25,487 nucleotides of DNA. Source: a virus. Under the pieces are notes generated by a model, which worked only from the letters and a program-made list of their open reading frames with translations, was not told the origin of the DNA and searched no databases. Each line of letters begins with the position of its first letter. The stretch's first letter is position 1. The stretch spans positions 1 to 25,487 of IMG/VR virus record IMGVR_UViG_3300006922_000163; one strand, written 5' to 3'. Shown piece by piece: positions 1 through 7,573 of the stretch. The position numbers were made by a program, and so were the translations under genes.

Positions 1-621
1 GCAGATGAATCTCTTACAGACATTGAACAAAACGTTGTTCGAGACAAGTTGAGACAAATTGATGAGCCTAATATCTACTTTGTAGAAAGGCCAGGCAATC
101 GCATGCAAATCTTTGAAGCGATCATGAATTTCTTAGAAGCTAATAAGGGTAGTAGAGTGGTAGTCTGTTTAGACCACACTCTTCTTGTAAGTCCTATGAG
201 TGGAGAGAATGAGATACAAAGTCTTGCTGAGTTAGGTAAGATGTTTATTCAGATGCGAAAAGAATATGGCATTATGGTCATCTTGCTTTCTCAGCTCAAT
301 GATAAGATTGAAGGCGAGCACAGACGTAATCCAGATTCTCCTGCTCTTCACTACCCAATGAAGACAGATATACATGGTAGCAAGCAGCTTTACCATGCAG
401 CAGATGTGGTCATGGTACTACACCAACCGCAACTACTAGGATTAGTAAACTATGGAAGAAACAACTTGCCTACTGCTGATTTAGTAGCCTTGCATTGCCT
501 CAAAAACAGACATGGTCAAGCAAGTATTGTTTTACTCAAAAACAAATTAAGACATGGCACATTCGAAGACTGGGACAACAGTGTCTCAAACCGTAACAGT
601 TCGCAACCCCAGTACGGTTAA
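1..621 (+). CDS. dnaB: DnaB-like replicative helicase, C-terminal part (5' end outside window)
   Basis: The reading frame is open from base 1 with no stop, so the gene starts upstream; 206 residues are visible. DnaB-family helicases are hexameric ATPases that unwind DNA at the phage replication fork. What shows it: a Walker B strand VVVCLD (visible residues 53-58), then the H3 motif LLSQLND (95-101), then the H4-like stretch ending AADVVMVLH (133-141) and KNRHGQ (168-173) before a final strand. The Walker A motif would lie to the left of the window. The C-terminal tail (about 195-206) is polar and probably disordered. The following gene overlaps its end by 68 bases. The next genes (ATPase, primase, resolvase) fit a replication operon. 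Another RecA-fold helicase or recombinase is possible but the H3/H4 layout favours DnaB. Confidence 0.8.
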   Translation, partial: ADESLTDIEQNVVRDKLRQIDEPNIYFVERPGNRMQIFEAIMNFLEANKGSRVVVCLDHTLLVSPMSGENEIQSLAELGKMFIQMRKEYGIMVILLSQLNDKIEGEHRRNPDSPALHYPMKTDIHGSKQLYHAADVVMVLHQPQLLGLVNYGRNNLPTADLVALHCLKNRHGQASIVLLKNKLRHGTFEDWDNSVSNRNSSQPQYG

Positions 622-916
622 AGAGATAGACGTAAACTATGGAGATGTCTTTATCCAATGTTTTACGTGGCAACTCCAGCCAAAAAAACACCTATCTCAG
701 TGCAACTACAAGGCAACTATAATTTTGCCTGATGCACATCTGTCATATTGGAGCAGCGCTGATGAGATTGAGTTCATCAAGCATAAAAGCTTCACTTTAG
801 GTGACCAAATGAAAAGGGTTGTCAACCAAGATCAGCTAGATTATCTGCGAAAACGTATCTTGACCAGCCTTAGAATGAACTTAGCAAATCTTGAAGCACA
901 TTGTAAATTATCATGA
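554..916 (+). CDS. Small protein of unknown function between helicase and Sak4-like ATPase
   Basis: A 120-residue protein that I do not recognise. It begins with ATG inside the helicase gene (68-base overlap) and its stop overlaps the next start as ATGA. No other ATG occurs before residue about 86, so either this long overlap is real or translation begins at a non-ATG codon nearer base 620. The protein is mixed in charge, with a beta-strand-like centre (residues 45-60) and a helical, basic C-terminus (about 80-118) containing two cysteines in the last third of the chain or near it. No signal peptide or membrane segment is visible. Position suggests an accessory replication factor, but that is only an inference from neighbours. 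Confidence 0.6.
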   Translation: MAHSKTGTTVSQTVTVRNPSTVKEIDVNYGDVFIQCFTWQLQPKKHLSQCNYKATIILPDAHLSYWSSADEIEFIKHKSFTLGDQMKRVVNQDQLDYLRKRILTSLRMNLANLEAHCKLS

Positions 917-1602
917 AAGTAGAACCTAAAATAACTGAAGCAGCACAAAGCCCACACAGGTTGTTCCTGTATGGCAAGCCAAAAACAGGCAAAACCACAA
1001 GTGTCTCTAAGCTACCTAGACACCTTATCATTGACACTGAAGTAAAGGGTGAATATGATGGAGAGTTAAAAGGTGGCACTAGCTACTGCGATGGTGCATA
1101 TAGTATTGTAGTTGATGGATTACCACGACTACGCGCTACCATGGAGTATGCTAAAGAACACCAGAGTGAAATTGACTTTGTTGTGTTAGATACGATTGAC
1201 CACATTGAACAATGGGTGACTGACGATATATGCGCTAGCCATAAAGTCAAACACATTGGCGACTTACCTCATGGTAAGGGCTGGTCTATGATGAAGACTA
1301 AGGTGATGCAAATCATCGAAGCCTTTGCGCGTATTAGCAAACACCTTATAGTCATTGGTCATCAAAAAGATGGTCACGGAGAAGGTGAAATCCAGGTGGA
1401 TCAAATCAACCTCACTGGTAAGCTGAAGACTCAAATGTGTTCAGTAATGGATGGCATCGGTAGAGTATATCGTGATGGGGATACCCTCATGGTAGACTTC
1501 CGAGGTGGCACAAACACCGATGCTGGAACTCGCTTACCTGCCTTAGCAGGAAAGTTTTGCCCCCTTGAATGGTCAACTATTTACCCAGATATGATTAAGT
1601 AA
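913..1602 (+). CDS. Sak4-like RecA-fold ATPase (phage recombination)
   Basis: This 229-residue protein is a P-loop NTPase of the short RecA-fold type found in phages (Sak4/AAA_24 group), which supports single-strand annealing recombination together with a single-strand-binding protein. Walker A is GKPKTGKT (residues 21-28); Walker B is FVVLD (89-93), followed by TIDHIEQW. A sensor-like strand HLIVIGHQKD follows near residue 145. A second half of short strands (about 160-225) fits the family's conserved tail. The length is normal for Sak4-like proteins and shorter than RecA. Its ATG overlaps the previous stop (ATGA) and its stop overlaps the next start (TAATG), so the three genes are translationally coupled. 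The gene after it looks like an SSB, the usual partner. The exact subfamily is inferred by motif layout. Confidence 0.75.
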   Translation: MKVEPKITEAAQSPHRLFLYGKPKTGKTTSVSKLPRHLIIDTEVKGEYDGELKGGTSYCDGAYSIVVDGLPRLRATMEYAKEHQSEIDFVVLDTIDHIEQWVTDDICASHKVKHIGDLPHGKGWSMMKTKVMQIIEAFARISKHLIVIGHQKDGHGEGEIQVDQINLTGKLKTQMCSVMDGIGRVYRDGDTLMVDFRGGTNTDAGTRLPALAGKFCPLEWSTIYPDMIK

Positions 1603-2219
1603 TGTACGGATTCGACGAAAAAACACCAGAAGCAGGAGGCAGTAACAGACTGCCCGCAGGTATTAATGAAAATGTCTTTCTAAGGGACATTCTGTTTGAA
1701 CCCTTGAAGCCTGACAGCAATGACAATGTCATTCAGTTCTTATTTAGTGACGCTAATGGCGCAACATTTAAGCACCTTGAGTGGCCTCTTGACTACAACA
1801 AGCTTGTGAACCTTGCTAAGGGTTGGAACAAGCCTCAAACAGAAGCTGAGAAATGGGCTAAGGAACAGTTTACCGAACAAGGTCAACGTGTGCAGCACAT
1901 CTTAGCATCGTTCATCCCTAAAGACAAGTGTGTCTTTAAGGCAGATAGCTTTGATCAGTTTGCTGCAGGCATCATCAAGCTGTTGGGCAATCAACATACT
2001 GATAAGCCTGTGCGGTTGAAGATTGTATACAAGAAGAACAGCCAGTATACTTCTTTTCCTAAGAAAGCATACAAGGCTTTCATCCAACCAATGTCTGAGC
2101 CTAACCGCTTGCGCATTGACCCTAAGTACGATATTGTAGATGCTCCTGAACCTGACCAGGAGGATTCATTTACACCTAGTACGGAGTCTACTGGAGAACT
2201 ATCCGGTAAGTCCTGGTAA
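1602..2219 (+). CDS. Probable single-stranded-DNA-binding protein
   Basis: A 205-residue soluble protein whose likely role is coating single-stranded DNA during replication and annealing. Evidence is indirect: a compact beta-rich N-terminal two thirds (strands around residues 20-60 and 130-155, including LRLKIVYKK-like alternation near 135-143 and YTSFPKKAYKAF at about 148-159), then a C-terminal tail rich in Asp, Glu, Ser and Thr (about 175-205), ending in an aromatic residue. An acidic tail after an OB-like core is typical of phage SSBs and of the DUF669-type proteins found beside Sak4-like ATPases. Both ends overlap neighbours by one base (TAATG). I cannot confirm an OB fold by eye, so the function is inferred mainly from tail, size and place. 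Confidence 0.5.
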   Translation: MYGFDEKTPEAGGSNRLPAGINENVFLRDILFEPLKPDSNDNVIQFLFSDANGATFKHLEWPLDYNKLVNLAKGWNKPQTEAEKWAKEQFTEQGQRVQHILASFIPKDKCVFKADSFDQFAAGIIKLLGNQHTDKPVRLKIVYKKNSQYTSFPKKAYKAFIQPMSEPNRLRIDPKYDIVDAPEPDQEDSFTPSTESTGELSGKSW

Positions 2220-3265
2220 TGTATGAACTTGCACCAGATATCACAAGGGAGTATATCCTTAATAAGCTTTCTCAAGAGCAGATTATGGAGCGCTACCTTG
2301 GGTGCAAGATTCATTTGAAGAAAAGGTTTTGCTCTCCTTTGCGTGAAGACACCAACCCTAGTTGTGGGTTCTTTTACAATAAGGAGGGCGACCTGCTCTT
2401 CAATGATTTTGCAGGGTTCTTTACTGGAGGCTGCTTCAAGATTGTTATGCATATGCACAACTGCAGTTTCAGAGAAGCCCTGAATCTCATAGCCGAAGAC
2501 TTTGGATTGCTTACAGGTAATCCCGTACCTAAAGAAGAGCATGAAAAAGTAGTGGGTGGCAAGTCCCATACCATGATTGAAGTCAAAAGACGTTCATGGG
2601 ATGATCGCGACCGCAAATACTGGACACAATTTGGTATATCAAAAGCCACTCTAGAACTGTTTCATGTATCTCCAGTAAGCATAGTATGGGTCAATGGGAA
2701 AATCGTTTACGGCGATAAGACCAGCGATCCGGCTTATGCCTACAACTTTGGAGGAGGCAACTACAAAATTTATTTCCCTTTAAGAAGTGCGAATAGATTT
2801 ATGTGTAACTGCCAAGTAGTTCAAGGCAGTCATATATTCAGAGATTACCGCAAAGGAGTAGTCCTTACCAAGAGTCTAAAAGACGTCATGGTATTTCATG
2901 AACTTGGAATTACTGCTGTAGCTCCTCAGTCAGAAACAGTGTATCCTGACTCAAGTTACATGGAGGAGTTGATGTCACTGACCCCACAAATAGTAACGGT
3001 CTACGACTTTGATAGAGCTGGCGTTACAATGGCTAACTACATACGTAAACAATATGGTATCCCTGCATTGTTCTTTACCAACGGTCGTTTTGGAACTGAA
3101 AACTTTGGAGGCAAGGATATTAGTGACGTAATCAAATACCAAGGAAGAGCTTGGGTAAACCAAGTAGTATCTTCGGCATATGCCAACTATTGCAACGGTA
3201 ACAATACCTCAGTTCATCACTCACGTGAAGATGAGCAACCGGAGACGAGCAACTTACTACACTAG
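2219..3265 (+). CDS. DNA primase with zinc-binding N-terminus and TOPRIM domain
   Basis: A 348-residue primase-like protein that should make RNA primers for the helicase encoded upstream. The N-terminus resembles a CHC2-type zinc-binding domain: conserved FCSPLREDTNPS (residues 37-48) and the FNDFAGFFTGGCFKI segment (61-75), with cysteines at 29, 38, 49, 72 and 82. The C-terminal half carries a TOPRIM fold: a strand with TKSLKDVMVFHELG (217-230), then the metal-binding DxD motif in VYDFDRAG (261-268), then GGKDISDVI (298-306). The usual first glutamate of TOPRIM is not obvious; TKS occupies that place, as I recall for other phage primases of this style. It is shorter than cellular DnaG and lacks a visible helicase-binding tail. 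Stop codon is TAG. The resolvase gene starts inside its 3' end. Confidence 0.75.
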   Translation: MYELAPDITREYILNKLSQEQIMERYLGCKIHLKKRFCSPLREDTNPSCGFFYNKEGDLLFNDFAGFFTGGCFKIVMHMHNCSFREALNLIAEDFGLLTGNPVPKEEHEKVVGGKSHTMIEVKRRSWDDRDRKYWTQFGISKATLELFHVSPVSIVWVNGKIVYGDKTSDPAYAYNFGGGNYKIYFPLRSANRFMCNCQVVQGSHIFRDYRKGVVLTKSLKDVMVFHELGITAVAPQSETVYPDSSYMEELMSLTPQIVTVYDFDRAGVTMANYIRKQYGIPALFFTNGRFGTENFGGKDISDVIKYQGRAWVNQVVSSAYANYCNGNNTSVHHSREDEQPETSNLLH

Positions 3266-3764
3266 TAAAGATAAGATTCCAAAGAAGTACCAAGATCCAA
3301 CCTTCGGATATGACCGAAAGGGTAGGCTATGTACTAACGATGGACAGCCAATCATTCGTAACGCAAGGAGTGTAAACACCCCGCGTATGAAGAAGATTAA
3401 CGGTCAAGACTTCTATGCTGGTAACACAAGACCAGTCATGCGAGTCAAGATAGTTAATGCAATCAAGGATGCTTTCCGCCCTTACCTTAGGAAGGTTCGA
3501 AAGATTAAATCTTTTCCTGTTAAGCTACACTGTGAGTTTCACGACATGCCTGGTAGAGCAGATTGGGATTTAGACAACAAATGGATTTACTGTAAAGTGT
3601 TCCAAGACTTGTTGGTTCAAGAAGGAAAGTTGCCTGACGACAACATAAAATTTGTCAGTCAAGCTGCAGCCATGGAGTTTTATCCTGTTGAAAAAGAGGA
3701 AGATAGGAAGTTGGTTTTCCATATAGTAAGTGACGATAGAAATCACTATAGTTTTTATACATGA
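3231..3764 (+). CDS. rusA: RusA-like Holliday junction resolvase
   Basis: RusA enzymes cut four-way DNA junctions, as homodimers with acidic metal-binding residues, to resolve recombination and branched replication products. The signature is clear: ADWDLDNKWIYCKVFQDLL (residues 110-128), with aspartates 113 and 115 and lysine 117, and then the second acidic cluster GKLPDDNI (132-139, Asp 136/137). I chose the ATG at 3231 (177 residues, 35-base overlap with the primase). An in-frame ATG at 3180 would add 17 hydrophobic residues read from inside the primase gene. The N-terminal 70 residues are basic and polar and longer than in the E. coli protein, perhaps an additional DNA-binding arm. The stop overlaps the next start (ATGA). 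Confidence 0.85.
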   Translation: MSNRRRATYYTSKDKIPKKYQDPTFGYDRKGRLCTNDGQPIIRNARSVNTPRMKKINGQDFYAGNTRPVMRVKIVNAIKDAFRPYLRKVRKIKSFPVKLHCEFHDMPGRADWDLDNKWIYCKVFQDLLVQEGKLPDDNIKFVSQAAAMEFYPVEKEEDRKLVFHIVSDDRNHYSFYT

Positions 3765-4213
3765 TTAATGTAACAGCACGAATTAAACAAGGACATTTAG
3801 AAGTCCACCAAGAAGCAGAATGGGCAGAAGAGCTTAACAAGCTCAATGGTCGCACAGTAGAGATACTGGTAAGGCCAATCAATTTGCGCAGCCAAAAACA
3901 GAACAAGTACTATTGGGGTACTCTTATCTATATGATTTGGAGTGACTTAGTAAGTAAGGGATGGCGAGCAGATGATTTAGACCCCCTGGACTACCAAGGG
4001 TCTTTAACTAAGAATCATGTACACGAGTACATGCGATACAAGTTTTTAGAAGCTGACGTATTTAACGCAGTAACAGAAGAAGTAGAGGGAACAGAATTCC
4101 GTTCTACTAAAGGATTGTCTACTACAGAGTTTATGACCTACGTAGAAGACATTAGAGAGTGGGCAGTAACAGCTCTGGATTTAGATATTCCAGACCCAAA
4201 TGAAATAGCATGA
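3761..4213 (+). CDS. ninB: NinB-like recombination protein
   Basis: A 150-residue protein resembling the lambda NinB/Orf family, which helps recombinases load on SSB-coated single-stranded DNA. Seen in sequence: a first strand-rich third ending LNGRTVEILVRP, then the basic-aromatic motif RSQKQNKYYWGTL (residues about 47-59), then a helical region, then FRSTKGLSTTEFMTYV (about 110-125) with a trailing helix and a short acidic, proline-containing end. The RSxxQNxxYW pattern followed by an ST-rich loop and helix is the arrangement I associate with NinB. Place supports it: RusA (Rap-like resolvase role) lies immediately upstream, and lambda's ninB and nin-region resolvase genes are also neighbours. 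ATGA overlaps at both ends. Assignment is by pattern, not by search. Confidence 0.6.
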   Translation: MINVTARIKQGHLEVHQEAEWAEELNKLNGRTVEILVRPINLRSQKQNKYYWGTLIYMIWSDLVSKGWRADDLDPLDYQGSLTKNHVHEYMRYKFLEADVFNAVTEEVEGTEFRSTKGLSTTEFMTYVEDIREWAVTALDLDIPDPNEIA

Positions 4214-4413
4214 GTAAGATAAAGAATTTCTTTCACGATCAAATCTCTGAGCAGCAGAAGCCTGACACAGAGTATGGAGTAACTAGTATGTTAACTGTCC
4301 AACGACTCACACAAGAGTATTTGGAGGACAAAATAAATGCCCAAGCATATATACTAGGTGTGATGCTCGAAGTAAAAAACTTTGAGAACATGCATACTCC
4401 TACAAAACCATGA
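4210..4413 (+). CDS. Small protein of unknown function preceding the amidoligase
   Basis: This 67-residue protein is unrecognised. It starts in an ATGA overlap with the NinB-like gene and ends in an ATGA overlap with the amidoligase gene, so it is very likely translated with both. The chain is polar in its first 25 residues, has an amphipathic helical stretch in the middle (about 28-58), and ends in a short Thr/Pro/Lys tail. There is no membrane segment and no cysteine. Because it directly precedes an enzyme that joins carboxylates to amines, it could be a substrate or a carrier for that enzyme, but nothing in its sequence proves this. It could equally be an unrelated replication-operon protein. 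Confidence 0.6.
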   Translation: MSKIKNFFHDQISEQQKPDTEYGVTSMLTVQRLTQEYLEDKINAQAYILGVMLEVKNFENMHTPTKP

Positions 4414-5360
4414 CTAGAGCTGAGGCTTTTGCAGAGCTACAAGCAGATGCTCCGCATGCACAAGGTTCTCTCTATAGCTATCACTCTGGTCCTTCAATAT
4501 GGGAATGTCGACCTACTACTCTATGGAGATTAGGCATTGAAGCAGAGAAAGAAGACTATGATGGTAAAGCAATATGCGAGCAATATCAAGGATATCAAGA
4601 GATGTACTTACCACACTCGTGGAGAGCTGAGCGAGATGGATCCTTACACTATGGTGGGTTTGAGCTAGTAAGCCCTATCTACGATTTATTTAGCCCTGAG
4701 ATACATAACCATATCTACAACCCTGTTTTAGGATTCTTATTGAACTCTGAAACAAGTATTCGTTGTGGTGGTCACATGACTATATCCAACCAAGGCAAAT
4801 CTGGATTAGAACTGTTTACGGCAATAGAACCTTTTGTTCCACTGCTCTATGCTCTCTTTCCTAAAAGAGCTAAGGTTCGCGGCTACGCAGCCTTTGTAGA
4901 CAAGGATATGGAGAAGAACAACAAGTACTGTGCATTTCATATCATGTCAGACAAAGTAGAGCTTAGGCTATTCTCAGGAATCAAGTCTCCAAAGCAATTG
5001 TCTTGGAGAATTAACCTATTGAGGATTATAGCTTTAGAGTCTTCTAAGTCTCCAATAACTGCAGATAGAATTTATGAGATGCTACTTGACCAGACTTCTA
5101 ATTTGCACAGACATCTAGCTAAAGTCTACACTAAAAAGTTGGGCGAAAAGATTATGCTAGTACATGCTTATACCAAAGCATACAAGAAAGAAGGAGTATT
5201 CACTTTTACTGAATATTCAAAAATCAAAGCGAAGGTGCCAAAGGGTGTCTTCGATGGGAGAGTACCTGTACTTCCCGCAAAGTCCGTAAGTAACTCTAAC
5301 AAACAACAACTGTCATTAGATGTGTGTGATTATATCGAAGAGAGTCCAAGGGAAGCTTGA
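4410..5360 (+). CDS. Amidoligase (carboxylate-amine ligase, glutamine-synthetase-like fold)
   Basis: A 316-residue member of the phage and bacterial amidoligase group related to glutamine synthetase and gamma-glutamylcysteine ligase, which use ATP to couple a carboxylate to an amine. The family landmarks occur in order: LGIEAEKE (residues 41-48, metal-binding glutamates), RDGSLHYGGFELVSP (75-89), RCGGHMTIS (118-126), and the strand VELRLFSGIKSP (183-194) followed by a long helix. After residue 200 the chain is helical and Lys-rich, with a polar tail. Its last 41 bases overlap the start of the next gene, which encodes glutamine amidotransferase plus gamma-glutamylcyclotransferase domains. Comparative genomics by Iyer, Aravind and colleagues linked such trios to peptide or small-molecule synthesis. 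The acceptor and donor here cannot be read from sequence. Confidence 0.8.
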   Translation: MTRAEAFAELQADAPHAQGSLYSYHSGPSIWECRPTTLWRLGIEAEKEDYDGKAICEQYQGYQEMYLPHSWRAERDGSLHYGGFELVSPIYDLFSPEIHNHIYNPVLGFLLNSETSIRCGGHMTISNQGKSGLELFTAIEPFVPLLYALFPKRAKVRGYAAFVDKDMEKNNKYCAFHIMSDKVELRLFSGIKSPKQLSWRINLLRIIALESSKSPITADRIYEMLLDQTSNLHRHLAKVYTKKLGEKIMLVHAYTKAYKKEGVFTFTEYSKIKAKVPKGVFDGRVPVLPAKSVSNSNKQQLSLDVCDYIEESPREA

Positions 5361-6288
5361 CTCAGAAATTGCTGCTAAGAGTATTCTGCTGAACCCTCAT
5401 GGGTTTGGCATACTCTTGACAGATTCTGGAGAAGTGTACAAAACAATGGACCCACAAGAAGCCTATGATTGGCTTCAAACTGAAAGACCTTATGTCTTCC
5501 ATGCCAGGTTAGCAACTGTTGGTCCAGTTAACATGGACAACACTCAACCTATCAAAATCAATGAGAGGTGTTGGCTGTTCCATAATGGTACAGTCCAAAC
5601 TCCTCGTAGTTGGGATACTTCTATGAGTGACAGCAGATTCGTGGCTGAAACGCTGCGTAGTATTTCAGGCCATAGTTGGAGAGATATCTTGAGTCTTACT
5701 GATTCTCGGTTCCTAACTTCTTTGAGTACTAAGCAAGGGGTTCGTACCAGTGTTACAGGTAAGTGGTTCAAGCGAAATGATATTTTCTTTAGCAAAGAGA
5801 ATGTGCTGAAAGGCGAGCTTGTAGCTGTGTATGGTACACTAAGACGGGGATATGGTAATAACCATTATCTAAACAACGCTCAGTATCTAGGTACAGGAAA
5901 GACCAAAGACAAACTCAGAATGATTTGCGAAGGCATTCCATTTGTCTTATCCGGAGACCATGAAGATGGTGATCATCTTAAGGTAGAAGTCTATCTTGTT
6001 CCTAAGGAGAGTATGCCTAACATAGATAGGCTAGAAAGCCATCCAGAATGGTACCAGCGAAAGAAGACTACTGTTTACTTAGATGGTAGTATACCTGTAG
6101 AATCTTGGCTGTATTTCAACGATCAGCATAGTCCTGAGAACCTTGCTTTTTACAATGATTTTGCAGACTACAAGCAGCCAGATCCGATTATGTCTTCTGA
6201 CAACTTCATGTTTGATGAACATGAAAACAAATACTTTGACCTAAATGCAGGTGAGTATGTAAACGACGCTCAAATCAAAATGTTTTGA
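5320..6288 (+). CDS. Fusion of class-II glutamine amidotransferase and gamma-glutamylcyclotransferase
   Basis: A 322-residue two-domain enzyme. The N-terminal domain (about 1-150) is a class-II glutamine amidotransferase: the nucleophile is Cys2, exposed once Met1 is removed; HAR (61-63) and HNG (88-90) are the substrate and oxyanion motifs, and SDS (103-105) follows. Such domains hydrolyse glutamine or gamma-glutamyl amides. The C-terminal domain (about 165-290) is a gamma-glutamylcyclotransferase/AIG2-like fold: VYGTLRRG (170-177) and the catalytic acid in IDRLESHPEWYQRK (235-248, Glu239). Such enzymes release gamma-glutamyl groups as 5-oxoproline. A negatively charged tail ends the chain. 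The start codon lies 41 bases inside the amidoligase gene, so coupled synthesis is expected. The next gene overlaps at its stop (TTGA). Both domains seem intact; their fusion in one chain is notable. Confidence 0.85.
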   Translation: MCVIISKRVQGKLDSEIAAKSILLNPHGFGILLTDSGEVYKTMDPQEAYDWLQTERPYVFHARLATVGPVNMDNTQPIKINERCWLFHNGTVQTPRSWDTSMSDSRFVAETLRSISGHSWRDILSLTDSRFLTSLSTKQGVRTSVTGKWFKRNDIFFSKENVLKGELVAVYGTLRRGYGNNHYLNNAQYLGTGKTKDKLRMICEGIPFVLSGDHEDGDHLKVEVYLVPKESMPNIDRLESHPEWYQRKKTTVYLDGSIPVESWLYFNDQHSPENLAFYNDFADYKQPDPIMSSDNFMFDEHENKYFDLNAGEYVNDAQIKMF

Positions 6289-6569
6289 GTAAGAAGAAGA
6301 AGGGAAGAGCACAAGTATTTCTTGTTACCTACCAAGCTGTATTTGTAGGTAGCGATACTTGGCATGGCACTGTTAGCGTCAGCGGTACTGATGATGAAAG
6401 CTCTACATCTATAGAAAAGAAAGCAAGAAATCAAATTCACTCTATCTTGAGGAACAGATTCAAACTAACTGTAGACGAAATGCCTGAAGGCACATACCTT
6501 AAAACCTCTGACAGAATTACTGCGGAGTTAGAAAACGGAACATATGATCCAACAGAATCAAAAGATTGA
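6285..6569 (+). CDS. Unknown small protein with TTG start
   Basis: A 94-residue protein that I do not recognise. The only start that uses the frame from its upstream overlap is TTG in TTGA, which overlaps the preceding stop; such coupled non-ATG starts are plausible because ribosomes terminate on the spot. The first residues are a lysine run (KKKKG), followed by beta-strand-like alternation (residues 10-35, including TYQAVFVGSDTWHGTVSV) and an amphipathic helix (about 43-60), and an acidic, Thr-rich end. There is no signal peptide. Size and strand-helix-strand make-up resemble small nucleic-acid-binding or adaptor proteins, but I can assign no function. It sits between the amidotransferase fusion and the nuclease. 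Confidence 0.55.
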   Translation: MSKKKKGRAQVFLVTYQAVFVGSDTWHGTVSVSGTDDESSTSIEKKARNQIHSILRNRFKLTVDEMPEGTYLKTSDRITAELENGTYDPTESKD

Positions 6570-7573
6570 TGGACTACTTTGATATACCTGCTATCAGTAA
6601 CAGCTCATTAAACTACATCGACCCTAATGCGGGAGGTAGTCCTAAGATGTTCAAGATGTACATGGATGGAAACCTGGAAAGTTACAGCTCTTCTGGATTC
6701 GAACTAGGTACTCTTGTTCATCAGCTCATCTTAGAGCCTGAAACTATCGACATGGAGCCTACAAATGTTCCAGGGCCGAAAGTGAAGGAGCTTATAGATA
6801 AGTTCATGAGCATGCTGAGTATGGACCATGCGGGGTTAGAGAATGAGTATTCGCTAGAAGATTTCTTCAACGAGTACAATGTAGAAGACTTGCTTATAGA
6901 TTTCTATAAAAGTCGTTCTCTCGAAAGCAAAATTAATACTCTGCTGAAAGAGGGGTCGTCGTACTGGTCAGACTTGTGTATGCTGAAGGACAAGACTCTG
7001 GTTAGTCCTGAGGTATTTCATCAAGTCCACAATTGCTACGATGGTATTCAATCTAATGACCTTGCTAACTTCTTACTCCTTGGAGGAGAAGATAGCGAGT
7101 TTACAGAAGCTCGTAATGAGATTGAAATTACTTGGAAAGAAGAATGGCATGTTGGATTAGATGAACCCCCAGTTCCTTTGAACATGAAGTCTAAGGTTGA
7201 CAGAGTGCTTATCAATGAAAATGATAAGTCTATTACTCTAGTCGATTTAAAGACTACTCGTACTCCGCTAGGTAGATTTCAAGAGACTCTTGAGAAATAC
7301 AACTACCACAGGCAGATGGCTTTCTACCAGTTTGCTCTGTCATATGCTTTTCCAGGATATACTTTAAAGAATGTATACATCGTTGCTGTACAGACTAATA
7401 AGCAATACCCCTGCGAAGTCTTTCATATTCATGACAGCTATCTAGAACTCGGATGGCATCAAGCATGTCAGTTGATTAACAGAATATGCTTGCATACTCA
7501 ATCAGGTAATTGGTCTAGAAGCCAAGAGAGTCTATTGGGTGGTGCTATAGAATTAGCTTTGGAAGATGAGTAA
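6569..7573 (+). CDS. RecE/Cas4-like PD-(D/E)XK exonuclease (PDDEXK_12 type)
   Basis: A 334-residue nuclease of the exonuclease VIII (RecE)-like phage group, which resects double-stranded ends to give single strands for annealing recombination. Visible landmarks: the early SNSSLNYI segment (residues 10-17) and FELGTLVHQLILEP (44-57, conserved helix with His51), then KSKVDRVL (207-214, Asp211) and LVDLKTT (224-230, Asp226 and Lys228), the PD-(D/E)XK core, and the trailing helix YHRQMAFYQFAL (246-257) with its conserved glutamine. I start at the ATG at 6569, which overlaps the previous stop in TGATG; a TTG one codon earlier is less likely. With the Sak4-like ATPase and SSB it completes a recombination set. 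The gene's last 8 bases overlap the next gene. Confidence 0.8.
   Translation: MDYFDIPAISNSSLNYIDPNAGGSPKMFKMYMDGNLESYSSSGFELGTLVHQLILEPETIDMEPTNVPGPKVKELIDKFMSMLSMDHAGLENEYSLEDFFNEYNVEDLLIDFYKSRSLESKINTLLKEGSSYWSDLCMLKDKTLVSPEVFHQVHNCYDGIQSNDLANFLLLGGEDSEFTEARNEIEITWKEEWHVGLDEPPVPLNMKSKVDRVLINENDKSITLVDLKTTRTPLGRFQETLEKYNYHRQMAFYQFALSYAFPGYTLKNVYIVAVQTNKQYPCEVFHIHDSYLELGWHQACQLINRICLHTQSGNWSRSQESLLGGAIELALEDE

Noticed and set aside
3180-3230. Earlier ATG for the RusA-like protein
   Set aside because: It adds a hydrophobic segment not expected for RusA and increases the overlap with the primase; 3231 gives a basic, family-like start.
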